Of a stretch of 64,000 bases of DNA, positions 27,177 to 35,693 are shown piece by piece. The notes beneath the pieces are model-generated. The model saw only the letters and a program-made list of their open reading frames with translations, had not been told where the DNA came from and ran no database searches. Within the stretch, counting starts at the first letter, position 1, and every line of letters begins with the position of its first letter. A program made the position numbers and the translations under genes. This DNA is from Planctomycetaceae bacterium (lineage in GTDB: Bacteria > Planctomycetota > Planctomycetia > Pirellulales > Lacipirellulaceae), in assembly GCA_002702655.1 (NCBI GenBank), contig PABB01000023.1, forward strand, positions 170,174-234,173, given 5' to 3'.

Positions 27177-29077
27177 CGCACGACGCCCAACGTGACGCAG
27201 CGGCGGAGGTGACGCATCTCGCAAATCGCATGTGCGACGGGACCGTTACCGAACAGGAGCGGGCTCGCTTGGAGGAGTTGCTACGAGATCGCGACGATTT
27301 GCGCTGCATCTATCTTGATCATCTTCGCGTTCATGCCGGGCTCGTTTGGCGGTACCGCACCGGCGCGCCTGCGGCGCCCGCCGATCACGGGCCAGGCGCT
27401 GTCGTGACGACCGAGAGCGAACGCGTGAAAACGCCCCGAGCCGCATTAGATTGGCCGCTCAACCTGATTCAACGCTGGGCTCTCGTCTTGGCTGTCTCGG
27501 CAAGTCTGCTCGCGGCAGCGTGGATCGGCGTCCACGCCTTGCAGGATGCCGACCAGGGCGCGACCAGGAAGGTCGGTTCGGCCGCCGAGAACTCGTCGCC
27601 GCACGGCTTTGTCGCCACGCTGCGGAGTTCAACGGCCGCCGTGTGGGGAGCGAACGGTCGGGCGGTTGACGAGGGATCGCGTGTGACTGCGGGCGACCTA
27701 CGGGTCACGGCGGGCGACGCCGAGCTGGTGTTTGATTCCGGAGCGCGCCTGCTGATTGCCGGCCCGGCCAAGTTGAATGTCGAATCTGCTGACGAGGCGT
27801 TTTTGCAGCAAGGAACAATCGCGGCCCACATGCCTCCGACGGCCGTCGGATTCCGTCTGCGTACGCCAACATCGACGCTGATCGACCAGGGGACGGAGTT
27901 CGGAGTTCTCGTCGAGGAGGGCGGTGCCACGGAGGTCCAGGTCTTTCGTGGGCAGGTTGACTTGCGCTACGACGCGCCGGCGGCCGATGGCGACGAAGTT
28001 GCGACGCTGGAGCTCGGCGACCGACAAGCGCGGCGGATCGAACAGCCTGGCGACGCAGGTCGTGAGATTGCTTTCTCGCAAACTCGGTTCGGTACGCTTC
28101 CCAATCGCGTCGCCGAGCCTGTGGAGTGGCCGGTCGCGGCCGGGGGCAACGGACACTTCTACCAACTCGTCGTCGAAAAAGAACCCTTGACGTGGCACGA
28201 GGCGGCCCGGCGATCGATGAACGTGCATTATCGCGGGCTGCCGGGACACCTTGTCACCGCCACTTCGCAGGATGAAGACGAATTCATCGTCGCCACGTTC
28301 CTTGGCGAAGACACGCCCGCGCGCGGCGTGTGGATCGGGCTGACGGACGTGCTGCGAGAGGGCGTGTTCCGCTGGGTCACGAACGAACCTTACGATTACG
28401 CCAACTGGGCTCAATGGCCGGCGGAGCAGCCGGACAACTTTCAGGAGGCGGCATGGCACGGCGGGGAAGACTATGGCATGTACACCCGCTTTCCCGATAA
28501 GCAGCCCTGGGCCTGGAATGACCTGAGCATCGACAGCATGCACGAGAAGGTTTCCGCCTATCTCGTCGAATACGAACCGCCGATTGACGCCCTGAAGAAT
28601 CGCTCCATGGCGCTGGAGCCCATTCAGTGGAAGGCAGCGGAGGGCGGCAACGATCATTACTATCGCATGGTGCTCGTCTTCGAGCCGACCGACTGGGAGA
28701 CAGTTCGATCCTGGGCCGCCTCCACGGAACTGCTGGGAGCGAAGGGGCGGCTGGTCACCCTGGAAACGGCAGAGGAACGCGAATTCGTCGCGGAGCAGAT
28801 CCTGAGGATTTGCGGAATCCCGCAGATGATGGTCGGGTTGAGCGGGAGTCTGGTTCAGGACGATTTGAGGTGGGTCACCGGCGAGCGAGTCGAAGGTTTT
28901 GACGTCGTGCGGTCCCACTTGCCGACGGATCTCGTTTACGGCGTCTTCCACTGGAATCCGGCAGGACAGTGGCAAACCGGATGGGAAATCCGCGCCATCT
29001 CGATGGACGTCTTGCCGGACGGCTGGTTTGGCTACCTCGTGGAGTATCCGGTCGAGGGACCGAATGCAAGCCTGTAG
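27173..29077 (+). CDS. membrane FecR-type anti-sigma factor with two C-type-lectin-like domains
   Basis: 634 residues from the ATG at 27173, overlapping the sigma-factor stop. Residues 1-95 are a cytoplasmic helical part of the kind that binds ECF sigma factors. A single membrane helix (about 101-123: WALVLAVSASLLAAAWIGV) is followed by a FecR domain (about 150-270: VTAGDLRVTAGDAELVF, STLIDQGTEFGVLV, EVQVFRGQVDL). Two C-type-lectin-like domains follow, outside the membrane (about 323-467 and 488-626). The first keeps the core WIGLTD, a calcium-site-like QPD in WPAEQPDN and a later WND; the second has lost these. The likely role is to hold the sigma factor until the lectin domains bind an extracellular glycan. 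Planctomycete FecR proteins more often carry a LamG domain here. Confidence 0.88.
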   Translation: MTHDAQRDAAAEVTHLANRMCDGTVTEQERARLEELLRDRDDLRCIYLDHLRVHAGLVWRYRTGAPAAPADHGPGAVVTTESERVKTPRAALDWPLNLIQRWALVLAVSASLLAAAWIGVHALQDADQGATRKVGSAAENSSPHGFVATLRSSTAAVWGANGRAVDEGSRVTAGDLRVTAGDAELVFDSGARLLIAGPAKLNVESADEAFLQQGTIAAHMPPTAVGFRLRTPTSTLIDQGTEFGVLVEEGGATEVQVFRGQVDLRYDAPAADGDEVATLELGDRQARRIEQPGDAGREIAFSQTRFGTLPNRVAEPVEWPVAAGGNGHFYQLVVEKEPLTWHEAARRSMNVHYRGLPGHLVTATSQDEDEFIVATFLGEDTPARGVWIGLTDVLREGVFRWVTNEPYDYANWAQWPAEQPDNFQEAAWHGGEDYGMYTRFPDKQPWAWNDLSIDSMHEKVSAYLVEYEPPIDALKNRSMALEPIQWKAAEGGNDHYYRMVLVFEPTDWETVRSWAASTELLGAKGRLVTLETAEEREFVAEQILRICGIPQMMVGLSGSLVQDDLRWVTGERVEGFDVVRSHLPTDLVYGVFHWNPAGQWQTGWEIRAISMDVLPDGWFGYLVEYPVEGPNASL

Positions 29078-29144
29078 CCAGCGGAGGAGGATTGCCGCGC
29101 CGCGACTGTCGTTGCATCCCACATGATTTCTTTTCTTTTACGAG

Positions 29145-29193
29145 GTCACGAATCGGGCGAAGTCGTTCTTTGCCGCTAGCCAAAGTTCGTGAC
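29145..29193. promoter_or_regulatory. inverted repeat upstream of the first PEP-CTERM gene
   Basis: GTCACGAA (29145-29152) and its exact inverse TTCGTGAC (29186-29193) are 33 bases apart in the 140-base gap between the anti-sigma gene and the ATG at 29218. The pair could be a split operator or the base of a leader hairpin. No regulator is known. Confidence 0.4.
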
Positions 29194-29217
29194 GGTTGCA
29201 TCCGGAGGTTGAGACTA

Positions 29218-30252
29218 ATGAGACGACGAACCAAGCGACCTACAATCACAGCGATCGCCGTTGCAGTTTTCTGTGCGCTGTCGGCCGGCCGCCACGCCGA
29301 GGCGCAGTACACGCCGGTGTGGTTTGACGGGTTCGACTCAGCCATTGGAACGGACATCAATGTCAACGCTGATGCGCCTCGTCAGGGCGGCAGCCCGGTC
29401 CCGCTAGCCTACAACGCCAATGTCAGCTTCGCGGCAGCCAACCAAGCTGCCGATTATCACCAACAAATCGTCGGCGACGGAGTCGACCCAGACAATCGAT
29501 TGCTGCTTGCGGGCGACGTGAACATCACCGGCAGCCTGCCGCAACATATGAATTTTCACGCCTACGCCTCGCCGAACCACAACTTTAACGGCTCCGTTGG
29601 CAGCCAAGTGATTGGCAAGAAGATTAGCGTTGAGATGGATGCTTTCACAAACGCCGGAGACTACATGGCGGGCGACCCGAACAATCCCAACGACGGATAC
29701 TTCGTGTATTCAGCTTTGACCATCGGGTCGAGCGAGCAACTCTCGGACTCAAACAATAAGACGTCCGGATTCAGCGTGATCTTTATCGAGCAAACGTTCG
29801 CTGACAGCCTGTGGACGGACCCCAGCATCGGCACGGCGTTCATTCAGATTCGGGACGATCGGACGACGCCGTCTGATCCGTTGCCCATGCCGGACGGGAC
29901 CGTCGGCAACTTGATCCCCAATCCGGCCGGAACGGGACCGGGACTCCTGGAATTGTTCATCGACGATCCGACCGACGGAAATCCATGGGACGGCGTCGGT
30001 CAGACGGATATCGACGTCGTGGTGAACGGGACGACCGTATTCAACTATTCCAAACTCGGCGGCGGCTTCACCGACAACTTCATCACCCTTGAGGGGTCAA
30101 ACCAGAAGAACGTCGGCTTGCCCAGCATTTTGGGCGTTCACAACTTCAACAATCTGACGGTCTTTTCCGGAGCGATTCCCGAACCGTCGAGCTTGTTGTT
30201 GCTGGGCGTCGGCCTCGGCGCCGCGGCGATCCGAATCCGCCGCTTGGCGTAA
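29218..30252 (+). CDS. PEP-CTERM-anchored extracellular protein (copy 1)
   Basis: 344 residues. The ATG at 29218 follows a GGAGG nine bases upstream and opens a signal peptide (ITAIAVAVFCALSAG, cleavage near AEAQ). The mature start QYTPVWFDGFD and a beta-rich jelly-roll body are shared with the next two genes. The C-terminus has the exosortase-type sorting tail: PEPSSLLLLG, a hydrophobic helix and a basic end (RIRRLA). PEP-CTERM proteins are processed by exosortase and usually end up outside the cell in polymer-rich matrix. This copy lacks the dockerin-like repeats of the next two. Its position right after the anti-sigma gene suggests it is a main sigma target; a lectin-like or glycan-binding role is inferred. 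Confidence 0.88.
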   Translation: MRRRTKRPTITAIAVAVFCALSAGRHAEAQYTPVWFDGFDSAIGTDINVNADAPRQGGSPVPLAYNANVSFAAANQAADYHQQIVGDGVDPDNRLLLAGDVNITGSLPQHMNFHAYASPNHNFNGSVGSQVIGKKISVEMDAFTNAGDYMAGDPNNPNDGYFVYSALTIGSSEQLSDSNNKTSGFSVIFIEQTFADSLWTDPSIGTAFIQIRDDRTTPSDPLPMPDGTVGNLIPNPAGTGPGLLELFIDDPTDGNPWDGVGQTDIDVVVNGTTVFNYSKLGGGFTDNFITLEGSNQKNVGLPSILGVHNFNNLTVFSGAIPEPSSLLLLGVGLGAAAIRIRRLA

Positions 30253-30291
30253 CCGACGTCCGCTTGGATGAAGACGCTTTCCAAGTTCGTT

Positions 30292-30313
30292 CCGGCGCGG
30301 GGGGCAGCGCCGG
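30292..30313 (+). terminator. GC-rich hairpin between PEP-CTERM genes
   Basis: CCGGCGC (30292-30298) pairs exactly with GCGCCGG (30307-30313) across an eight-base G-rich loop, 40 bases after the stop of the first PEP-CTERM gene. No T-run follows, so it may be an attenuating or mRNA-stabilising hairpin and not a full terminator. Confidence 0.35.
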
Positions 30314-30402
30314 GACGACTTGGATTGTCGCGGCCGCGGCCGGCGAATGCGTGGTGGCGACAGGAACGCATCCGACAGGACTTTTTTCTCAGGTGACATC
30401 AA

Positions 30403-31638
30403 ATGACACACTCGCGTTTGCCCTACGTTGCGACGTGCGCTTGCTTATGGCTGCTGTCGTCCTGCCTCCGCCATTGCCAAGCGCAATATACTCCCTTTTT
30501 CTTCGATGGTTTTGACGTCAGCGCCAACTCGTCGGATATCAATTTCGAGATCAGCGCGACTCGGCAAGGCGGGGCGCCCGCTCCCGTCAGTTACGTCACG
30601 TCGACTGCCGACGCCTCGGATGATTTCAGGCATCAGTTGTTCGGTCCGGGCGGAGCGAGCCAACCTCTGCAACTGGCCGAAGATGGCGGGAACTTGCCGG
30701 GAGGCGCGCCGCCGATCTTTTCCTTCAAATCCATGGTCTCGCCGGACTTCAACTTCAACGGGACGCTTCCCAACGGAGAAGTCGTCGGCAAGAGAATCAC
30801 GTTCGAACTCGACGTGGCGGCGTTTCTGGCCGCAGGAGAGGGGCGCCCCACCTTTACGCAGGCCGGGATTACCATTGGCGGGGAAAGGCCGCTAATCGAC
30901 AACGAGGACGAGATTGCCATTCAGAACGGCGATCCCGCAAGCACGTATTTTTCCGCGACGTTCATCGAGGATCTGTTCGCCGGCATCGGCGAGCACGTCG
31001 GCGTGGCCGACAGCGGGGGGCCCGTCTTCGACAACACGGGCTGTATCGGCTGTTCGTTGACGCATACGGCGGGATTCGGACAGTTGAACGTGCAAATCGA
31101 CATTGACGATCCGGCGGATGGCAATCCGTGGGACGGGGCAGGCTCGACGGTGATCCAGGTGTTTGTCAACGGCGACCCGATTCGCAATCCGAATGACGGC
31201 ACGCCATATGTGTTTGAGAAGGCTGACGGGGGTTATACCGACAATTACATCACCCTGTTCGGACATCGGCAAACGTTCACTTCGCTCGAAGGCTTGGCGA
31301 CACACACCTTCGACAATCTCACCATCTGGTCCGCTCCGCTTTTTCCCGTCGACATCGACGCCGATTTCGACGACGACGGAGACGTCGACGGCAGAGATTT
31401 TCTCGTCTGGCAGGGCGGAAATGGCGCGACCGGGCAAACGGACAAGAGCGCCGGCGACTCGAACGGCGATGGCAATGTCGATGCCGCAGATCTCGCCAAT
31501 TGGGCGTCCGCTTACGGGACTGCCGGTCCAACGAACGCGTCGCTGGCCGGCGTGCCCGAGCCAAGTTCAATCTGCGTGCTCCTTCCCTTTGGTCTCGGCA
31601 TACTGGGGCGCATGGTCCGTCAACGGAAACGTACCTAA
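30403..31638 (+). CDS. PEP-CTERM protein with dockerin-like calcium repeats (copy 2)
   Basis: 411 residues, ATG start, signal peptide ending near CQAQ. The body is a paralogue of the previous and next genes (QYTPFFFDGFD, 'NFEISATRQGGAPAP', 'SPDFNFNGTLPNG', 'IDIDDPADGNPWDG'). Before the sorting tail it has two dockerin/EF-hand-like loops, 'DFDDDGDVDGRDFLVWQ' and 'DSNGDGNVDAADLANW', each with D-x-N/D-x-D spacing for calcium. The tail is VPEPSSICVLLPFG and a basic end. So one protein carries two surface-attachment signals, dockerin and PEP-CTERM. A lectin or scaffold role in the extracellular matrix is likely. A pair of cysteines (CIGC) is shared with copy 3. Confidence 0.88.
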   Translation: MTHSRLPYVATCACLWLLSSCLRHCQAQYTPFFFDGFDVSANSSDINFEISATRQGGAPAPVSYVTSTADASDDFRHQLFGPGGASQPLQLAEDGGNLPGGAPPIFSFKSMVSPDFNFNGTLPNGEVVGKRITFELDVAAFLAAGEGRPTFTQAGITIGGERPLIDNEDEIAIQNGDPASTYFSATFIEDLFAGIGEHVGVADSGGPVFDNTGCIGCSLTHTAGFGQLNVQIDIDDPADGNPWDGAGSTVIQVFVNGDPIRNPNDGTPYVFEKADGGYTDNYITLFGHRQTFTSLEGLATHTFDNLTIWSAPLFPVDIDADFDDDGDVDGRDFLVWQGGNGATGQTDKSAGDSNGDGNVDAADLANWASAYGTAGPTNASLAGVPEPSSICVLLPFGLGILGRMVRQRKRT

Positions 31639-31683
31639 CCAATGAATAGACATCGGCACCTGCTTCAAAGGTTTCAAACAATC

Positions 31684-32959
31684 ATGAACGAATTAAGGTT
31701 GCATCGCTTCGTGAGCGGATCGATCGCGCTGGCGCTAGTGGCTCTGGGCACGTCGTCATCAAAAGCCCAGTACACGCCGTATTTTTTCGACGGGTTCGAT
31801 GTGACGGCGGATTCGTCGAATATTAACTTCGAGGCGGGGGTCCCGCGCCAAGGAGGAGCGCCCGCGCCGATCGTTTACGAAACGTCGACGGCTGATCCGA
31901 CGAATGACTACCGCCACCAGGTTTTCGGACCTGGCGGCGCGAACCAACCGTTGCAACTGGCGGAGGACGGGTTCAACGTGCCCGGAGGCGCGGCGCCGAT
32001 TTTTTCCTTCAAATCCATGGTGTCGCCGGATTTCAACTTCAACGGCACCTTGCCCAACGGCGACGTGATTGGCAAGCGCATCACATTCACCCTTGATGTC
32101 GCAGCGTTTTTGCAGGCCAAGCAAGACAATCCAGCTGCTCCTACTTTCACCAAGGCGGGGATTAGCATCGGCGGCGGCCACACCCTGATCGACGACGACG
32201 ATGAAATCGCCGTGCAGAACGGCGATCCCGTGAACGCCAACTTCGCGGTGTCGTTTATTGAGGACGACTTTGGCGGCCTGGGCGACTTCGCGCAGGTGTA
32301 CGAAGACGGCTTCACCGTCACCGAGCACCGGCTGCATCGGGTGTTTCCTCAACCACTCCGGCGGCGACGGACTCCTGAGCGTGCAGATCGACATCGATGA
32401 TCCCGCCGACGGCAACCCTTGGGACGGAGTCGGCACGACAGCGGTCAAAGTCTTTGTCAACGGATCGCAAATCACCAATCCGAACGACGATTCCCCTTAC
32501 ACGTACGAACGCCTCAACGGCGGCTTCACTGACAACTACGTCACCCTGTACGGACTTCGGCAGACGTTCACTGGCGTTTCTGCTTTGGCGACCCATCAGT
32601 TCGACAACTTCACCGTCTGGTCGGCCCCGCTGTTTCCCATGGATATCGACGCAGACTTCAACGACGACGGCGCCGTCGACGGGGCGGACCTGCTGATCTG
32701 GCAACGCGGGAACGGTCTAACGGACCAAGCTGACAAAAGTACGGGCGATTCCAACGGCGACGGGAACGTCGATGCCGCCGATTTGGCGAATTGGCAAGGC
32801 GCGTACGGATCTTCGACTTCCGCGAGCGCCGCCGGCATCCCCGTCCCGGAACCTTCCGCGCTCCGTCTGTGGGCCGCGCTGGTGGGATGCGCCGGGGTTC
32901 TTGGCGGCATGGCGCGGCTTCGCGGCACGACCCTCTCGGTCGCGTTTCCCCTCAAATAA
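31684..32959 (+). pseudogene. PEP-CTERM/dockerin protein, copy 3, broken by a frameshift
   Basis: A close paralogue of the preceding gene, starting at the ATG at 31684 (AAAGG upstream, signal peptide RFVSGSIALALVALGTSSS); an earlier ATG at 31642 lies only 4 bases after the previous stop. The frame matches copy 2 up to 'AQVYEDGFTVT' near 32325, then continues in the next frame from 'STGCIGCFLNHSG' to a dockerin pair (FNDDGAVDGADLLIWQ; SNGDGNVDAADLANWQ) and a VPEPSALRLW sorting tail ending at 32959. Aligned to copy 2, the segment before GCIGC is 19 bases instead of 21, a net loss of two bases. Both halves keep full protein character, so the break is recent, programmed, or a sequencing error. 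Without a shift the product would end at 32400. Confidence 0.8.
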
Positions 32960-32973
32960 GGATCATCCTGGTC

Positions 32974-34011
32974 ATGAAATCTCGCAGCAAAGCCTTTACG
33001 CTCGTTGAGCTCTTGGTCGTGATTGCGATTATTGGCGTGCTGGTATCGTTGCTGCTGCCGGCCGTCCAAGCCGCGCGCGAGGCCGCGCGGCGGACGCAAT
33101 GCCTGAGCCAGTTGAAGCAGTACGGAATCGCCCTTCACGGCTACCATGACGCGCACAAGCAGTTTCCGGCCGGCGGAAAGAACGGCTGGACGTTTGACGA
33201 GACTCTCGGGCTCGGAAACTCCGTCTGGCAAGACGACCACGGTTCGTGGCTCTGCCGAGTGCTCCCTTACATCGAAGAGCAGACGATCGCCGATACCCTG
33301 CCGGATCTCGAGGACCCGACAATCTATGATCCTATCAACGCCGTCTGGATCGCCCAGACCCTCGACGGCGGCCCGCCGCCGTCCATCAAGATCGGCCGGT
33401 GCCCGAGCGACGGCTTTGGCCCCGAGGAACCGTTTTTCAATTATTCCGGAAACATCGGTCCCACCGTCCACGTTTCGAGTTGCGGCCCCCGCGGCCTGGT
33501 ATTCGATCAGGACCTGTCGTCGCTCGGCATCACCGTTCCGTTCATCGACGCGGGCGCGTGCCCCGGCGATAAATCGCAGTGTCCGCTTACGGGGATGTTC
33601 AGCCGGATCGGATACGACAAGGTGTCGTTGAAAAACGTTCCCGACGGGACAACCCACACGCTGTTCGTCGGCGAAACGATCGTCGACAAGTCCGGCCATT
33701 CGCTCGACATTGCGAGAATCCGCGGTTACTGGGCGGGTTTTGACACGGGGCTGGCTCATGCCGGTACGATTCCGTCGATCAACTGGCCTGTCGACCCCAG
33801 CCAAGCCAGCTGTAATCAGGGAGCCGGCGCGCCGTTTTACCGACACAATTACCACGTAACGATGGGATTCGAGTCCTACCATCCGGGAGGCGCGAATTTT
33901 CTCATGGTCGACACGTCCGTCCAATTCATCTCCGAAGACATTGACTTTTCCACGTTCCAATTGCTCGGGACGCGCGACGACGGGCGTGTGATCGGCGAAT
34001 CGGTCTTTTGA
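32974..34011 (+). CDS. DUF1559 protein with prepilin-type N-terminus
   Basis: 345 residues from the ATG at 32974, 14 bases after the previous stop. It begins with the type IV pilin-like methylation segment FTLVELLVVIAIIGVLVSLL followed by PAVQAAREAARRTQC, the standard opening of the huge planctomycete DUF1559 (SBP_bac_10-like) family. The residue before FTLVE is Ala where Gly is most usual for prepilin peptidase. The body has 'LHGYHDAHKQFPAGG', 'RCPSDGFG' and the ending 'DTSVQFISEDID' with 'LGTRDDGRVIGE' (the H-x9-DG type C-terminal motif). The function is unknown; members are exported and often follow sigma/anti-sigma or lipoprotein genes, as here. Confidence 0.93.
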   Translation: MKSRSKAFTLVELLVVIAIIGVLVSLLLPAVQAAREAARRTQCLSQLKQYGIALHGYHDAHKQFPAGGKNGWTFDETLGLGNSVWQDDHGSWLCRVLPYIEEQTIADTLPDLEDPTIYDPINAVWIAQTLDGGPPPSIKIGRCPSDGFGPEEPFFNYSGNIGPTVHVSSCGPRGLVFDQDLSSLGITVPFIDAGACPGDKSQCPLTGMFSRIGYDKVSLKNVPDGTTHTLFVGETIVDKSGHSLDIARIRGYWAGFDTGLAHAGTIPSINWPVDPSQASCNQGAGAPFYRHNYHVTMGFESYHPGGANFLMVDTSVQFISEDIDFSTFQLLGTRDDGRVIGESVF

Positions 34012-34112
34012 CCGAGGCGTGGAACGCGAGCACACGGTTTTCGTCGTGTGGATCCTTGGAAGTTGATGAGCGACAAGAGCGACGAAACGCGAATCGCAGG
34101 AGAGAGCCGCAG

Positions 34113-34628
34113 ATGCATCAGTCATTCGCCGACACGCGTCTCAGACAATTGATGCGGGCATTGGTCGCGGCCCTCGCGACCGTCGCCGTTGCAGGATGCG
34201 GCGGCAAAGGAGTGGTGCCGATCGAACCTCGCTTCAGCCTCGACGGTCAACCCCTGGACGGGGCCTCCGTGAGCTTCATACGGAGCAACGGGGAGAAGGG
34301 GCGAGCGTCCTTCGGCATCACGGACGCGAACGGCATCGCCAAGATGACCACCTTTGAACCGAACGACGGCGTATTGCCCGGCAGCTATTCCGTCGTTGTC
34401 ATCAAGGCTCCGGACAATGCGATGACCTACGAGGTCGAGGAGGTCGACCCGAACGACGTCGATGCGCTCATGAAGTTGTCATCGTCGCAAGGGGCGGTTC
34501 CCCAGCAGCGCCGGAAGCGCGTGCGGACCACCATCCCCGAAATCTATGCACAACCGAGCACTACTCCGTTGACGTGCAAAGTCGACTCTGACTCCGAAGC
34601 GTTCGAGTTTACGTTGTCGTCTCGCTGA
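34113..34628 (+). CDS. small lipoprotein with Ig-like/transthyretin-like fold
   Basis: 171 residues from the ATG at 34113, with AGGAGAG nine bases upstream. The signal peptide ends in a lipobox (VAVAGC), so the mature N-terminal cysteine is expected to be lipidated. The mature domain ('SLDGQPLDGASVSFIR', 'GITDANGIAKMTTFEPNDGVLPGSYSVVV') is the carboxypeptidase-regulatory-like sandwich typical of lipoproteins that accompany DUF1559 proteins in planctomycetes. It lies 101 bases after the DUF1559 gene. It probably works with that partner at the cell surface; no enzymatic residues are seen. Confidence 0.88.
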   Translation: MHQSFADTRLRQLMRALVAALATVAVAGCGGKGVVPIEPRFSLDGQPLDGASVSFIRSNGEKGRASFGITDANGIAKMTTFEPNDGVLPGSYSVVVIKAPDNAMTYEVEEVDPNDVDALMKLSSSQGAVPQQRRKRVRTTIPEIYAQPSTTPLTCKVDSDSEAFEFTLSSR

Positions 34629-34680
34629 GACGTGATTTGTCGAACGCGGCCCATATCCCCAACCGTCCTCTGGCACCGTC

Positions 34681-35679
34681 ATGAAATCCGACGTCATCGC
34701 CTTGCTGTCCTGCATCGCATTCGGCCACCTGCTGCTTGAACCGGCCCCGACCGCGGCCGCCGCGCCAGAAGTCAAGATCACGATGGTGCAACTCTCGCTT
34801 CGGGATCACTCGCCGGAATCCGTCATAGAACGCATGCCGGCGTTCTTCGCTCAAGCCCGCGACTACGGCTCTGATCTGATCGTATTTCCTGAATACGTAC
34901 TGGGCTATCGAATTGACGCCGACCATCCGCACGTGGCGAGATTTCGCGAACTGGCGAAAGAGCACCAGATGTACGCGATTGCCGGATTGGTTGAGAATCA
35001 CGGCGAACGGTGGGCGACCACGGCCCTGTTGATCGATCGCGAGGGGACGATCCTGGGACGGTATTTGAAGGCGCATCCCGCTGCGGGCCCCGGTCCGCAC
35101 TGGTGGCCGCCGTTGCCCGGAAGCGACGCCGAGGCGCGGGGCATCCTGGGCAGCCAGTTCAAAGTGTTTCACCTCGACTTCGGCACGATTGGGATCTTGC
35201 AGTGCTACGACGGGTATTTTCCCGAGGCGTGGGGTTGCACCTCGTTCAACGGCGCCGAGGTGATCCTCTGGATCAACGGACGGGACGGCATGATCGAAGA
35301 CGGGCATTGCCGGTTTGCCTCGCTTGCCTACGGGTGCGTCGTGGGAGCTAACATCACCGACGGAAAGAACACGGGCTTCGCCGGGGCCGAGGTTCGCGCC
35401 GAGGGGACCCCTGAGGAAGCTCGGCTTTTCCCGCGCATCGACCATCCTGGCGACGCTTGCGTTCACGCCACAATCGACCTCGCCGAGCTGCGCCGCCGCC
35501 GCAAACATCTGCGCACCATGCACCAGCGACGCCCGGAACTTTACGGGCGTCTGACCGAGGACGTCAAGCTGTGGCAGGACTATCCCGACGTGCCCTGGGA
35601 CTACCCCGAATGTGCCGAGCTGGTGAATCAGTCGCAGCTGCCGGCGCCCGCCCCCTCGAAGGAACCCGTCGATCCGTGA
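34681..35679 (+). CDS. Sec-exported carbon-nitrogen hydrolase (nitrilase superfamily)
   Basis: 332 residues, ATG start, with a signal peptide of about 28 residues (MKSDVIALLSCIAFGHLL to AAAA). The triad is visible: E71 in IVFPEYV, K130 in RYLKAH and C175 in ILQCYDGYFPEAWG. Family members hydrolyse amides, nitriles or carbamoyl groups. This protein and the Tat-exported paralogue at 4416-5420 place one such enzyme in each wing. The gene is 14 bases upstream of the SGNH hydrolase gene, consistent with an operon for removing substituents from an extracellular polymer. The physiological amide is unknown. Confidence 0.87.
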   Translation: MKSDVIALLSCIAFGHLLLEPAPTAAAAPEVKITMVQLSLRDHSPESVIERMPAFFAQARDYGSDLIVFPEYVLGYRIDADHPHVARFRELAKEHQMYAIAGLVENHGERWATTALLIDREGTILGRYLKAHPAAGPGPHWWPPLPGSDAEARGILGSQFKVFHLDFGTIGILQCYDGYFPEAWGCTSFNGAEVILWINGRDGMIEDGHCRFASLAYGCVVGANITDGKNTGFAGAEVRAEGTPEEARLFPRIDHPGDACVHATIDLAELRRRRKHLRTMHQRRPELYGRLTEDVKLWQDYPDVPWDYPECAELVNQSQLPAPAPSKEPVDP

Positions 35680-35693
35680 CACTTCCGCCTGAC

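Noticed and set aside
32596-34125. 509-residue minus-strand open frame opposite the DUF1559 gene
   Set aside because: Antisense to a gene with unmistakable prepilin and DUF1559 motifs.
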